A stretch of 15,918 nt of DNA from assembly GCA_016710435.1 (NCBI GenBank), contig JADJVV010000004.1, positions 1 to 15,918 on the forward strand, written 5' to 3'. The notes under the pieces were generated by a model. The model did not search any database, had not been told where the DNA came from, and saw only the letters and a program-made list of their open reading frames with translations. The translations under genes and the position numbers were made by a program. Source of the stretch: Hyphomicrobiales bacterium (GTDB lineage Bacteria; Pseudomonadota; Alphaproteobacteria; Rhizobiales; Aestuariivirgaceae). Positions within the stretch are counted from its first letter, which is position 1; every line of letters begins with the position of its first letter. Of this stretch, positions 1-7,983 are shown in pieces.

Positions 1-1425
1 TGTCCTGATGATGGCACCCGCCGCCGCCGGCCAGCCGCCCGCTGCCGATGATGTGCCTGGAGATCGTCGTCGTCGACGCCAACCCGGCGCTGTCGCACCA
101 CGTTCTTCGAGGGCGAGTACGTCGAAGGCGAGGCACCTGGAACCGACGTGCCGGTCCGCCAACGGCGTGACGCCGGACGCCGACGTCGTAGCCAAACAGA
201 ATCCGTCTGCGCCACCTGCCGCGGTATGCCTGGGGCTCGAAGATAAATAAGCTGACCAGCAAGCCGGTGCGCGCGTGCGGCGACAGCAAGCAGCTCGCCG
301 TGCTGCCAGCGAACGACCTCAACTTCAAGATGCTCGGTCTGGCGGTCAGGGCGGGCAGCCTCAGAAGCTGGGGATCCTACGTGTCGGCGCTGTCCGGTCG
401 CGGCTGCGGCATCGCCACGCTGGTCACCAACGTCACGCATTCGACCAGACCGCCAACGGCGTCCTCCAGTTCAGCTTCAACCGGTTCCTCACGGAAGCCG
501 AGTTTATCCGCGTCAACAGGCGCAAGACGGGCGACGACGTCAGGCTCATCACGGCGCAGTCTCGCGGCGCCGCCGTGCCGGCACTGGCGGCGCCCGCGAA
601 CCCAGCTTTGCCAGCGCCGGATGTCGCCGCGCCCGCCTACGTCGCCCCCTGCGGCGGCGACTGTAGCCAGACTGGCGGGTTTGGGGCAAGCCAGATTACA
701 GACCCCGCCTACTTGGCAGCCCAAGCCGCTGAGAACGCCCGTGCTCATGCCTGGCTGCCGCTGCTGCCCACCCCGCCGGTCCGACCGCCGGCGCCGTTCG
801 CCGGCCTTGAGCCCTGCCCGTACAGGCGGCGGTGACGGCTGTCGGCGGCCTGGAGACCCACGCCGGCCTGCGCACCTGCACCCAGGCGCTGACCGGCATC
901 GACTTCATGGAACTGATCCGGGCCTCAGCCCCCGGCGGTACAAATCACGGCCCCCTCTCCCGTGACCCCGCCGGCGGCTGCGGCCCCCTCTACCGAAAGC
1001 CTGCCAAGCGGACGCGCCGCACGCGCGCCGAGATGGAAGCCGCGAAGGCGGCTGAGGGCTGCTGCGGCGCCGGCGTCGACGGTATGCCATAACACCGCCC
1101 GGTATTGGAGACCATGTTGCCGCCGCGCCGGACCTCCAGCCATATCCCCGCCGAGATCCGCGCGACGATCGACGTCGTGGGTGCCACATCAGCGGCTGGT
1201 CAGGCGCTCATCGCTGCCTACCCGCCCCCGTTCAAGCCTCAGCCCCGGCGGCACAAGTCACGGCCCCTCTCCCGTGACCCCGCCGGCGGCTACTGACCCC
1301 CTCAACCGGCTTCGGTGCCGCGCCGCAGCCAGCGGCTCAGAACTGCACCCAGCGCGCAGGTCGTGGCAGCCGGAGCCAGCCTGGCCGAAGCTCCGCGCAA
1401 GCTCGGTCTCGCCGCGGCGCCGTGA
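1..1425 (+). CDS. Conserved phage protein with Cys motif and long Ala/Pro-rich tail (5' end outside window, frameshifted)
   Basis: The product is reconstructed across several frames. It begins within LEIVVVDANPALS, followed by FFEGEYVEGEAPG, CRSANGVTPDADVV (about 155-200), CATCRG, GSKINKLTSKPVRACGDSK (about 245-290), LAVLPANDLN, WGSYVSALSGRG and a region ending QFSFNRFLTEAEF...GDDVRLITAQ (about 465-560). The order Cys-x-Ser...Gly...Pro-Asp, then CxxC, then Gly-Ser, then a further Cys before a DSK/DSR-like motif recalls a widespread phage family of unknown function, possibly zinc-binding and often near replication genes. That recognition is from memory. From about 580 the protein becomes Ala/Pro-rich and likely disordered. 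It includes a basic patch, KPAKRTRRTRAEMEAAKAA (about 1000-1050), and a duplicated segment. I place the end at the TGA of 1423-1425, after RKLGLAAAP, where it overlaps the next ATG. At least five frame changes are needed, so the tail is the least certain part. Confidence 0.5.
923..979. repeat. Direct repeat copy 1 (Ala/Pro linker coding)
   Basis: This 57-base segment recurs at 1237-1291 with two substitutions and two single-base gaps. Both gaps are in C or C/G runs. In the coding frame it reads VQITAPSPVTPPAAAAP, an Ala/Pro linker, and is followed by the basic KPAKRTRR segment. Confidence 0.8.
1237..1291. repeat. Direct repeat copy 2 (Ala/Pro linker coding)
   Basis: This is the second, 55-base copy of the segment at 923-979, offset by 314 bases. 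It reads AQVTAPSPVTPPAATDPLN once one missing C is allowed for. The sequences after the two copies differ, so only the linker is duplicated, not a whole domain. Confidence 0.8.
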
Positions 1426-1688
1426 TGGACTTCGCCCGCGTGCTGCGCGACTCCGGTCTCCGAAGAGATCGAACTCGCGCAGATGTACGGCGTCAGCCGA
1501 CAGACCGTCCACGTGGTCCCTGGCGGATTACGCGGGTCGGCAGCCTGCTGGCCCGACAGGCTGAGGCGATAACCAAGGCGCTCGTCGTCGCCGTCGAGCG
1601 GCAGCTACTGCACCGTTCAAGGCGATGGACGAAGGGCGTCAGGCGCGAGCGAGTGGCCATGATGGCTGCCCGGCTGCAGGAGACTTAG
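1425..1688 (+). CDS. Small helix-turn-helix protein
   Basis: The reconstructed product starts MDFARVLRDS, shifts frame near 1455 to VSEEIELAQMYGVSRQTVH (about 1457-1512), and shifts again to RVGSLLARQAEAITKALVV. After another shift near 1615 it ends PFKAMDEGRQARERVAMMAARLQET before the TAG at 1686-1688. The LAQMYGVSRQTVH segment is a typical homeodomain-like or MerR/XRE-like recognition-helix sequence (small residue, Gly turn, S-R-Q-T-V). This points to a small DNA-binding protein of about 85 residues. Its ATG overlaps the preceding TGA (TGATG). Its place before the methyltransferase would suit a regulator of phage early genes, but no operator was identified. Three frame changes are needed. 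Confidence 0.55.
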   Translation: MDFARVLRDSGLRRDRTRADVRRQPTDRPRGPWRITRVGSLLARQAEAITKALVVAVERQLLHRSRRWTKGVRRERVAMMAARLQET

Positions 1689-1733
1689 CCCGCCCCATTC
1701 AGCAGTAGGAGGCGCGGTAACCGGAGGGGTAGG

Positions 1734-3680
1734 GTGCGATGCTCTCAGCGTGTGTAGCGGCATCGAGGCCGCGACGGCAGCATGATCACCGCTTGGGTTC
1801 GAGGCAGTCGCGTTCTCCGGGAACAGACAAGTTCCCGGCGGCGGTGCTCGCCCATCATTACCCGACGGTGCAGAACCTCGGCGACATGACTCTCGCGTCC
1901 TCCAATGGAGCCTATGAACCCAACATCCTCGTCGGCGGCACCCCCTGCCAGAGCTTCAGCGTTGCCGGACTCCGAAAGGACTGGCTGATCCTCGTGGCGA
2001 CCTCATGCTCACCTATCTCGCTATTGCCGACAGATACCAGCCTGAATGGCTTGTCTGGGAAAACGTCCCCGGCGTGCTGTCCAGCCCGGATCAGGACGGG
2101 ATTTTGGTCACCTTCCTCGGGGCGCTGGGCCAACTCGAGTATGGGTGGGCCTGCCGAGTCCTGGACGCACAGTTCTTTGGAGTTCCTGAGCGACGCCGTC
2201 GCGTGTTGGTTGTCGGACATTTTGGAGACTGGCGCCGTGCCGCGGTTCTTCGAGCGCCACAGCTTGCAGAGGCATCCTGCGCCGCGCCGAAAAAGAGGAA
2301 GGCGTTGCCGCCGCAACTGGAACGCGCACTTTCGAGTGTGGTGGAATCGGAAGCTACTCCTCCTCCTCCTCAAGCCCCCTTCTCAAATCAGGGGCCGACT
2401 TAGGACACGGGTGCGAAGCACTGGTCGGATCATGGTGGGACGGCGGCCAGACTGCACAAACCCTGGATGCGGTGCTGCAAAAAGGCCAGACGATGCCAGA
2501 GAAGAACAGGTTCCCGGCCGTGCTGGTTCCTGATACTGCCCACGCGCTGCGCGGCGAGGGCTTTGATGCGAGCGAGGATGGCACGGGGCGGGGCACGCCA
2601 TTGGTACCTATCGCCTTCGACTGCAAAGCCTCTGGACAGAATGGCTTCGGCGTGGGTGAGATCGCCTCGACGATGCGCAGCATGGGCCACAGCAACTCGC
2701 ATCAGAACGGCGGCGGGCATCAGGCGGTGGCAGTTGCGCTACGGGGTAAGAGGCGGCGGCACTGCCGAACTGAGCGACGTGCCATCTGCACTGCGGGCAT
2801 CAGGAGGAGGAGGCGACAAGGCGCATGTACTGAACCACATGCAAGTCCGCCGCCTCACGCACCCAGGAGTTACTACAAGGCTTTCCATCTATACGGGAAC
2901 GCGTTACAGTAGAAGCATGCACAGACCCTCAAAACAACACTGTCACTGTGGCGCTGTCATGTCTCAGGTGGCCAAGCAATGCCTCGCCTGTCGACGCGCA
3001 ACGGTATCCGCAGAGATGCAAACATTGTGGAAAACATTTCCAGCACGTACCGAGCAGACCGCGAACCGCTTGCAGCCCTGAGTGTGCGTACATCCTCCGC
3101 GGACTTGCTTCACGAAATACGCAGTCACGGAAAGTTGATGTGGTCTGCGAGCAGTGTGGCCCGAATCAAACAGGTATCCCCCGTCGCAAGCCGCCGGTAT
3201 TGCAGCCGCGCTTGCACCACGCTGCGCCGATCTGGCGCTAGCAATCAGAACTGGAAAGGCGGAATCACTACAGAACATCAGGCTTTCTACGCAAGCACGA
3301 GATGGCGCAAAAATGCCACTCGATTTGGAAACGAGAACGCGGCATTTGCCAGCGGTGCAACGAACACTGCATCACTGGGGAAGTTCACCACATCCACACT
3401 TGGGTCGCTCGCCCCGATCTGCATCTCGCCAGTAACAGCCTCGCTCTGCTCTGTACTGGCTGCCATAAGTGGGTGCATTCAAACGAAACGCTTCCCCGAG
3501 CGTTTCTCGCTCCTGCTTGACCTAGAAACACCCTACACACTGATCCCCTTCACGCGCGGCAAGCCGGCCGCCGACGGGCCGCGCTACAAGGCGCTCGGTA
3601 ACTCGATGGCTGTCCCGGTGATGGCATGGATAGGAGAGCGGATTCAACTCGTTGATTGGTTGCTGGGTGATGAGTCATGA
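1734..3680 (+). CDS. dcm: DNA (cytosine-5) methyltransferase, interrupted by an HNH gene
   Basis: All main C5-methyltransferase motifs are visible across shifted frames. They are motif I ALSVCSGIEAAT (about 1741-1776, SAM binding), motif IV GGTPCQSFSVAG with catalytic Cys at 1946-1948, motif VI WLVWENVPG (about 2047-2073), and motif VIII FFGVPERRRRVLVVG (about 2172-2217). A Gly-rich target-recognition stretch follows, including EGFDASEDGTGRGTPLVP (about 2560-2610) and KASGQNGFGVGEIA. Motif IX is VRRLT...LQGFP (2843-2887), and motif X is GPRYKALGNSMAVPVMAWIG (about 3576-3636). Between LQGFP and YTLIP lies a roughly 646-base insert carrying an HNH gene. A GGAGG lies at 1722-1726. The start is probably GTG 1734 (M-R-A-L-S) with one extra base, or ATG 1739. 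It should methylate phage DNA at a short cytosine site, perhaps against host restriction. The stop overlaps the next ATG (ATGA). About seven frame corrections are needed, and TGA near 1791 should be a Trp codon. Confidence 0.85.
2888..3533 (+). mobile_element. HNH homing-endonuclease insertion in the methyltransferase gene
   Basis: Methyltransferase homologues run from LQGFP almost directly into DYTLIP. Here LQGFP ends at 2887 and YTLIP begins at 3534, so the bases between are an insertion. Only about 29 bases precede the HNH ATG and 13 follow its stop, which leaves no room for a group I intron core outside the ORF. No intein splice blocks are seen. Two sampled 60-base rows of the insert are 53% and 58% G+C, against 75% for a row in the primase gene, consistent with separate origin. 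The exact borders are inferred from the break in homology. Confidence 0.7.
2917..3520 (+). CDS. HNH homing endonuclease with multiple zinc ribbons
   Basis: The product starts MHRPSKQHCHCGAVMSQVA (ATG 2917) and continues CLACRR, RYPQRCKHCGKHFQHVPS, TACSPECAYILRG, VDVVCEQCG, SPVASRRYCSRACTTLRR and NQNWKGGI (a hallmark of these endonucleases). It then reads FYASTRWRK, CHSIWKRERGICQRCNEHC, GEVHHIHTW and ends NSLALLCTGCHKWVHSNE before TGA 3518-3520. HH in GEVHHI, the downstream Asn and the CTGCHKWVH segment form the HNH metal-finger fold. The CxxC pairs form several zinc ribbons that would help DNA binding. Three one-base corrections restore the frame: near 2997, at the CCC of about 3160 (one C too many), and at the A-run near 3310 (one A too few). 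The expected role is to cut methyltransferase genes lacking the insert and so spread. Length is about 200 residues, normal for the family. Confidence 0.8.
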
Positions 3681-3932
3681 ACCAGACAAGACTTGGATCA
3701 TTCATCGAGTCCTGGGTCAACGTAGTGATCGGGTTCGGCATCAACTTCGTCGCCAACCTGCTGATCCTGCCGGCATTCGGCTTCACGTCGCTGACCGTGG
3801 CGACGAACGTCTATCGCCGGCATCTACACCGCGGTCAGCGTCGTCAGATCCTATGCCATTCGCCGCTGGTTCAACGCCAGGCTGCACGCCGCCGCCATGA
3901 AACTCGCCGGGCGACTCCATGGACACGATTGA
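3677..3932 (+). CDS. Small phage membrane protein (DUF7220-like)
   Basis: The product starts MNQTRLGSFIESWVNVVIG, followed by hydrophobic INFVANLLILPAFGF. After one frame change near 3812 it reads IAGIYTAVSVVRSYAIRRWF and ends KLAGRLHGHD before TGA 3930-3932. It is about 85 residues, with two membrane segments separated by a short loop and a basic C-terminal tail. This matches the small Q-T-R-x-G-S-F-x-E family of phage membrane proteins that I recall as DUF7220. Its function is not known. The ATG overlaps the methyltransferase stop (ATGA), and its own stop overlaps the start of the primase gene by 14 bases, so it belongs to a translationally coupled series. Confidence 0.7.
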
Positions 3933-6736
3933 ATTCCTGCGCCGCATCCTGCCGGTACAGGGCCTGCACGTCGCCGCCAGGCTGATCAACGGCAAATTCA
4001 AGAACCAGGTCTGCGACTCGATCGAGGAACTGGCGCAGCAAGTGCACGCCTACGACGCCGCCGGCGTGCACGCCTACCACGCCTGCGCCGCCTACCGCGA
4101 GCGCAGCGTCGACACCGTCAAGCCCGACGGCTCCGTCTGGCACCAGGTCCGCACGCACAAGAACGTCCGGGCGTTGCGTTCGTTCTTCATGGACCTCGAT
4201 GTCGACGCCGGCAACCCAAAGAAGTTCGCGTCGCAGGAAGAAGCCTGCGAACAACTGTTGCTGTTCTGTGCGGCAACCCACCTGCCTATGCCAATGGTAT
4301 TATCCAGCGGCGGCGGCGTCCACATATATTGGAGCCTCGAAAATCACATCCAACCTGAAGCCTGAAACAAACTGCGGAAAGCCTCAAAGCCCTCTGCGCG
4401 CACCACAAATTCCGCGCCGACCCAGCCTGTACCAGTGACCTTGCGCGTGTCCCTGCGGCCTGTCGGAACCCATAACCGTAAGGTTCCCACCGCACCGCGA
4501 CCCGTTGAGCTTATTGCCGACGCTGTTCCTGTCGCTTTCGCGGTTTTCCAACGATGTGTCGCTGATGCGCTCGCTGCTGTCGGAGTCAAGCCTCCCGAAG
4601 GGCCGGGCAAGTCGAAGCCCGGACCGAAACGCTCAACCAAGCCTTCGCCGTCAAAAACTCCTTCCCGCCGTGCTCAGGGTACCAAGGTAGCTGATCGCTG
4701 CGCGCAAGTCCGTGTAGTACGTGATACCAGAGGGCGGGTAGCGGAGCCCCACTGGTATGCGGTGATCCAGATCCTGTGCAACTCGGTCGAGGGCGACGAA
4801 CTCATCCACGAGTGGAGCGGAGGCCATGCCTCCTACTCCGTGGAGGAGACGAACCGCAAGATCGCTCAGATCCGTGGTCAGGCCATGGGTGCGACGCTCT
4901 GCACCACGTTCGAGAGTCGCAACCCCGGCGGGTGCGACGGCTGCGCGTTCCGCGGCAAGATCAGTTCGCCGGCGCAGTTAGGCACGCACGTCGTCAGCGC
5001 GCCGGCGCCGACTGTCCGCATGAACGGCGCCGACTCCATGCCTGTCATGGTGACGCTGCCGGCGCCGCCCGAGGGCTTCACGCGCGGCGAGCCCAAGACG
5101 CCCGGCAAGTTCGACGGCGGCATCTACGTGGAGCAGGACGGCGTCACGCATCTCATCTACGAGTTCGACTGCTTCCCCGTTGAACTCGCCTATGACGAAC
5201 AGCTTGGCTACGAGACCATGCGGTGGCGGCACTGGCTGCCCAACGAAGGTTGGAAGGGTGTGTCATGAGGTCATCACTACTGGCCAAGCCGGCGGAATTC
5301 GAGGTATCGCTGCGCGACAACCACATCCAGCCGCTCATCAAGGGAAAATTCAATATGTACGGCGACGCCTATATCAGACGCCTGAAGAGTCAAACAAAGC
5401 TACGTCAATTGTTTAAGTGTCAGGGATGGAAGCGCGACGACACCGAGTTCGTGCTCGGCGACAAGCTCTACAAGCGCGGCGAGGTCGTGCAGGCTGGCTT
5501 CAGCCACGGCATGGAGGCGTTCCTGAAGCCCTTCCACTCGCGCGGCGACCTCGCCCGTGTGGCGCACGCTGACCGAGGTATTCGACACGCCGGGGTTCGA
5601 GCCCCACGCCTTCATGCTGCTGCTCGCCTTCGCGGCGCCGCTGCTGAAGCTCGCCAACTGGCAGGGCTGCACGGTCAACGCGCTCGGCGAGTCGGGCGTC
5701 GGCAAGAGCACCATGGCGGAGTTCATGTGCTCCGTCCCGGCAGCCCGAAGGGCTCGTGGGTGGGCCGCAACGACACCGACCTGGCCCGCATGCAGCGCCT
5801 GGGCGCCCACTACAACCTGCCGGTGTACATGGACGAGGCTACGACCATCAAGCCGGAGCCGCTGCGCGATCTCGTGTACTCGATACCCACCGGCAAGAAC
5901 AGGTCGTCGATGCGCGCCGACTACACGCTGCGGCCCGGCGCCGAGTGGGTGACGCTGCTCGTCATGTCGACCAACAACTCGCTGCAATCCAAGCTGCTGC
6001 TGGAGAACCAGAACGCCGAGGCCGAGAGCCTGCGGCTGTTCGAGTTCCGGTTCCCGCGCGTGGACGCGTTCGGGCCAATCGCCGACATCATCCCCAACGT
6101 GCTGCGCGAGCACTACGGCGTCGCCGGGCCGGCGTACATCCAGCACTTGGTAGAGAACCGCGACCGGATCCGCGCCAGGCTAGCGGAGGTCGGCGCCGAA
6201 GAGAAGGAGGAGTTCGACATGGCCGGCAAGGAACGCTTCTGGACGTGGGTGACGTCGCTGGTGCTCTACGGCGGCGAGCTGGCGCGCGAGGCCGGCGTCA
6301 TCGACTTCGATCCCGGCCGCATCCGGCCGTGGCTCATGCGGGAACTCAACCGCATGCGCGGCACCATGGACGACAATAAAGTCGGCCCCGTCTCCATCCT
6401 GGCCAACTTCCTGGACGAGCACGTCGGCGAGCGCCTGGTGGTGAACACCATGAACGCTGGCCTGGCGGCCGTTCAGGACAAGCCCTACCACGAGATCAGC
6501 CAGCGCTACGAGCCCGCCATCAAGACGTTGTGGATCAGCCGCAAGCGCATCAAGTTCTACCTCGACAAGAAGCACTTCGGCTTCGCCGACATCGAGCCGA
6601 ACTGATCCGCAGCGGCGTCATCCTGCACCCGCGCGCCGGCAAGACGCTGGGCGCCGGCACCAACTACGCCAGCGGGCCGACGACGTGCTGGGTCGTCAAC
6701 ATGGAGCACGCCGAGATGTCGGGGGTGGTGGTATGA
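3919..6736 (+). CDS. Phage primase-helicase: archaeo-eukaryotic primase with DUF927-like ATPase
   Basis: The N-terminal part starts MDTIEFLRRILPVQGLHVAA. It carries primase motifs SFFMDLDVDAG (acidic metal ligands, about 4182-4214), SSGGGVHIYW (about 4303-4332) and RVLRPVGTHNRK (about 4445-4482). A PriCT-2-like part follows, EPHWYAVIQIL...HEWSGGHASYS (about 4745-4842), then a Cys cluster CTTFESRNPGGCDGCAFRGK (about 4901-4960). The C-terminal ATPase has Walker A GESGVGKST at 5686-5712, Walker B LPVYMDEATT (about 5818-5847) and a sensor-like VMSTNNSL (about 5962-5985). It ends LGAGTNYASG...MSGVVV before TGA 6734-6736. The protein should prime and unwind DNA at the phage fork. Frame changes lie near 4360, 4445, 4640, 5265, 5560, 5740 and 6595. 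Apparent stop TGA 5266-5268 overlaps ATG 5265-5267, so two coupled genes are possible. I favour one protein of about 940 residues, because related phage proteins carry both parts in one chain. Confidence 0.72.
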
Positions 6737-6989
6737 GCCAGCCGTGGAGCGAGCGCCTGATCGCCGGCGAGATAGCCAGGCAGACGCTGGCCAAGAAGTG
6801 CGTGGTCCTCGTCGACCGCTGCAACTGGACGGGCCACGAGTGCGACGTGTTGGGCGTGACGACACGCGACTGTCGGCGGCCGCCGTCATGGACATCGCCC
6901 GACTGGCTAACCTGCGCATGTGGGACGCCTACCGCGAAGCGGCGCAACTGCGCCACGAAGTCGCGGCTATGCGCGCGGAAACGCGGTAG
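6733..6989 (+). CDS. Short protein, N-terminal part like MmcB-type phage nucleases (truncated or hybrid)
   Basis: The product starts MSQPWSERLIAGEIARQTLA, followed by VVLVDRCNWTGHECDVLGVT (to about 6860). After one frame change it reads DTRLSAAAVMDIARLANLRM and ends AYREAAQLRHEVAAMRAETR before TAG 6987-6989. The first half resembles, from memory, a phage family with an MmcB/PD-(D/E)XK-like fold. There, HECDVLGVT is followed by a strand carrying acidic and E-x-K catalytic residues. That part is missing, and the second half is instead a charged helix likely to form a coiled coil. Possible reasons are a real deletion, a deletion in the assembly, or two separate small genes. Its ATG overlaps the helicase stop (ATGA), and it is the last gene before the terminator. 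Confidence 0.5.
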
Positions 6990-7021
6990 AATAGACGAGT
7001 AGCCACCCCGCGTGGTGCTGC

Positions 7022-7064
7022 CCCCGGCCGGTGCCCCCTCCTCCACCGCGCCGGGGTTCTTTTT
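7022..7064 (+). terminator. Rho-independent terminator between convergent gene blocks
   Basis: Stem CCCCGGC (7022-7028) pairs with GCCGGGG (7050-7056). It extends inward as CGGTG (7029-7033) with CACCG (7044-7048), leaving one unpaired C at 7049 and a 10-base loop. TTCTTTTT follows at 7057-7064. This ends the plus-strand block 33 bases after its last stop. The same hairpin lies just past the last minus-strand stop (7069) but lacks a T-tract on that strand, so termination there would be weaker. Confidence 0.85.
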
Positions 7065-7068
7065 GGTA

Positions 7069-7479
7069 CTACCGCGACCCCGAACACCGAATCGCAACAG
7101 TCGTGGTATCCGCGGCGGTACCGCTGGCGCTGATCCGCACCTTGTAGATACCACGGACGTCCATGAGCAGCCACGCCGTCGCGCCGGCACCCGTGCTGGC
7201 CAGCGTGCCCGACGCCGCGATGATGAGGCCGGCCGGCGTCGACGTGATGGCGCTGTAGAGTGTCTGGAACGCGCCGTCCGGGTGGAACTGCGCCGACACG
7301 ATGAAGGTATCCAAGGCGTTCACGCCGACGTCGAAGTCCACGCCAATATTCTTGAGGCCGAGCGTTGGCACTTCGAGGAGGACGGTGTTGCCGGTAGCGG
7401 GGATGGTGCCAGACGCCGAAGCAAACAGTAGCGGGCCGACTTGGGCGCCGGCGGGGCGAGTGGATTGTGTCATGGCCAT
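7069..7479 (-). CDS. Hypothetical phage protein, beta-rich, 136 aa
   Basis: This intact frame starts MAMTQSTRPAGAQVGPLLF. It alternates hydrophobic and small polar residues (TVLLEVPTLGLKNIGVDFDV, then AGLIIAASGTLASTGAGATA, then YKVRISASGTAADTTTVAIR), which suggests a mostly beta-strand fold like small phage decoration or fibre proteins. No motif allows a firm assignment. AAGGAG lies 8 bases before the ATG and is made from the last codons (AAG GAG TAA) of the preceding gene. It is the last gene of the minus-strand block, after the lysis genes. Confidence 0.7.
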   Translation of the reverse strand: MAMTQSTRPAGAQVGPLLFASASGTIPATGNTVLLEVPTLGLKNIGVDFDVGVNALDTFIVSAQFHPDGAFQTLYSAITSTPAGLIIAASGTLASTGAGATAWLLMDVRGIYKVRISASGTAADTTTVAIRCSGSR

Positions 7480-7483
7480 GGTG

Positions 7484-7717
7484 TTACTCCTTGCAGGATG
7501 GTGGGGTAGTGTAGCATCCGAAGCCGATCTCTTGGCTCATGCTGGGCCGGCGGGCCGTCACGTCGCGGTCGGGCTTCTTCGCCGGCACCCGGATCACGGG
7601 CGTGGCGAGCGCACATCTGCTGCCGCCGGCCCAGTCGCACTCCGGCGCGTCTCTGTCGTACCGCGACTTGTAGTTCGCCGTCTTCCCCAAGCAGTTTGAG
7701 GACGGTGTCCATTTCAT
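7484..7717 (-). CDS. Small Cys-containing hypothetical protein, 77 aa
   Basis: The product starts MKWTPSSNCLGKTANYKSRY, followed by RDAPECDWAGGSRCALATPV, and ends EIGFGCYTTPPSCKE before TAA. Five cysteines are spread along a Gly/Pro/Arg-rich chain without CxxC pairs. No signal peptide or membrane segment is seen. GAGG lies 9 bases before the ATG (revcomp of 7718-7730), which decides this start within a longer open frame. The function is unknown. It lies in the run of small genes after the endolysin. Confidence 0.65.
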   Translation of the reverse strand: MKWTPSSNCLGKTANYKSRYDRDAPECDWAGGSRCALATPVIRVPAKKPDRDVTARRPSMSQEIGFGCYTTPPSCKE

Positions 7718-7748
7718 TTCACTGCCTCGTAAGTAGCTGCGAACGGGT

Positions 7749-7983
7749 TCATGGTTCAATCCTACGTTGCGCCAGTCCGAACAGAAAGTACGCGGTCGGA
7801 GAGACTTCCGCTGCCGAACCGAGCAGCCCCGCTTCGATGCGACCTTCCCCACAGTCGATAACCCATGCAAGATTGTGCGCATCGTCGTACAGGCCCAGCT
7901 CAATGCTGTCGGCCAATGCGCGCAGTGACAAGGGGTATATCCCGAATGTCCTTGCTCGGGAACGAAACGACCGATAGCGTCAT
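7749..7983 (-). CDS. Small conserved hypothetical phage protein, about 77 aa
   Basis: I read the start as ATG 7983 (MTLSVVSFPSKDIRDIP), overlapping the previous stop as ATGA. After one frame change near 7930 it continues SLRALADSIELGLYDDAHNL, AWVIDCGEGRIEAGLLGSAA, then TAYFLFGLAQRRIEP and TGA. Reading without correction would need a TTG start at 7931 and would lose the N-terminal part. The helix-then-strand pattern and the W-V-I-D-C-G-E-G stretch recall a short phage protein often found near lysis genes. No function is known to me. Confidence 0.65.

Noticed and set aside
962..1564. 200-residue plus-strand open frame as a single gene
   Set aside because: It mixes the wrong frame of the basic patch and of the helix-turn-helix gene. 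The reconstructed frames give better protein signatures.
2880..3540. Group I or II intron carrying the HNH gene
   Set aside because: Only about 29 bases precede and 13 follow the HNH frame, too little for an intron core outside the ORF. The methyltransferase frame also appears to stay open. It is not fully excluded without an RNA test.
2880..3540. Intein in the methyltransferase
   Set aside because: The HNH protein is in a different frame from the methyltransferase, and no intein splice motifs (N-terminal Cys block, C-terminal His-Asn) were seen at the borders.
6990..7068. Additional small gene or RNA between the convergent blocks
   Set aside because: The 79 bases hold the terminator hairpin and T-tract. 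No start with a ribosome site or other structure was seen.
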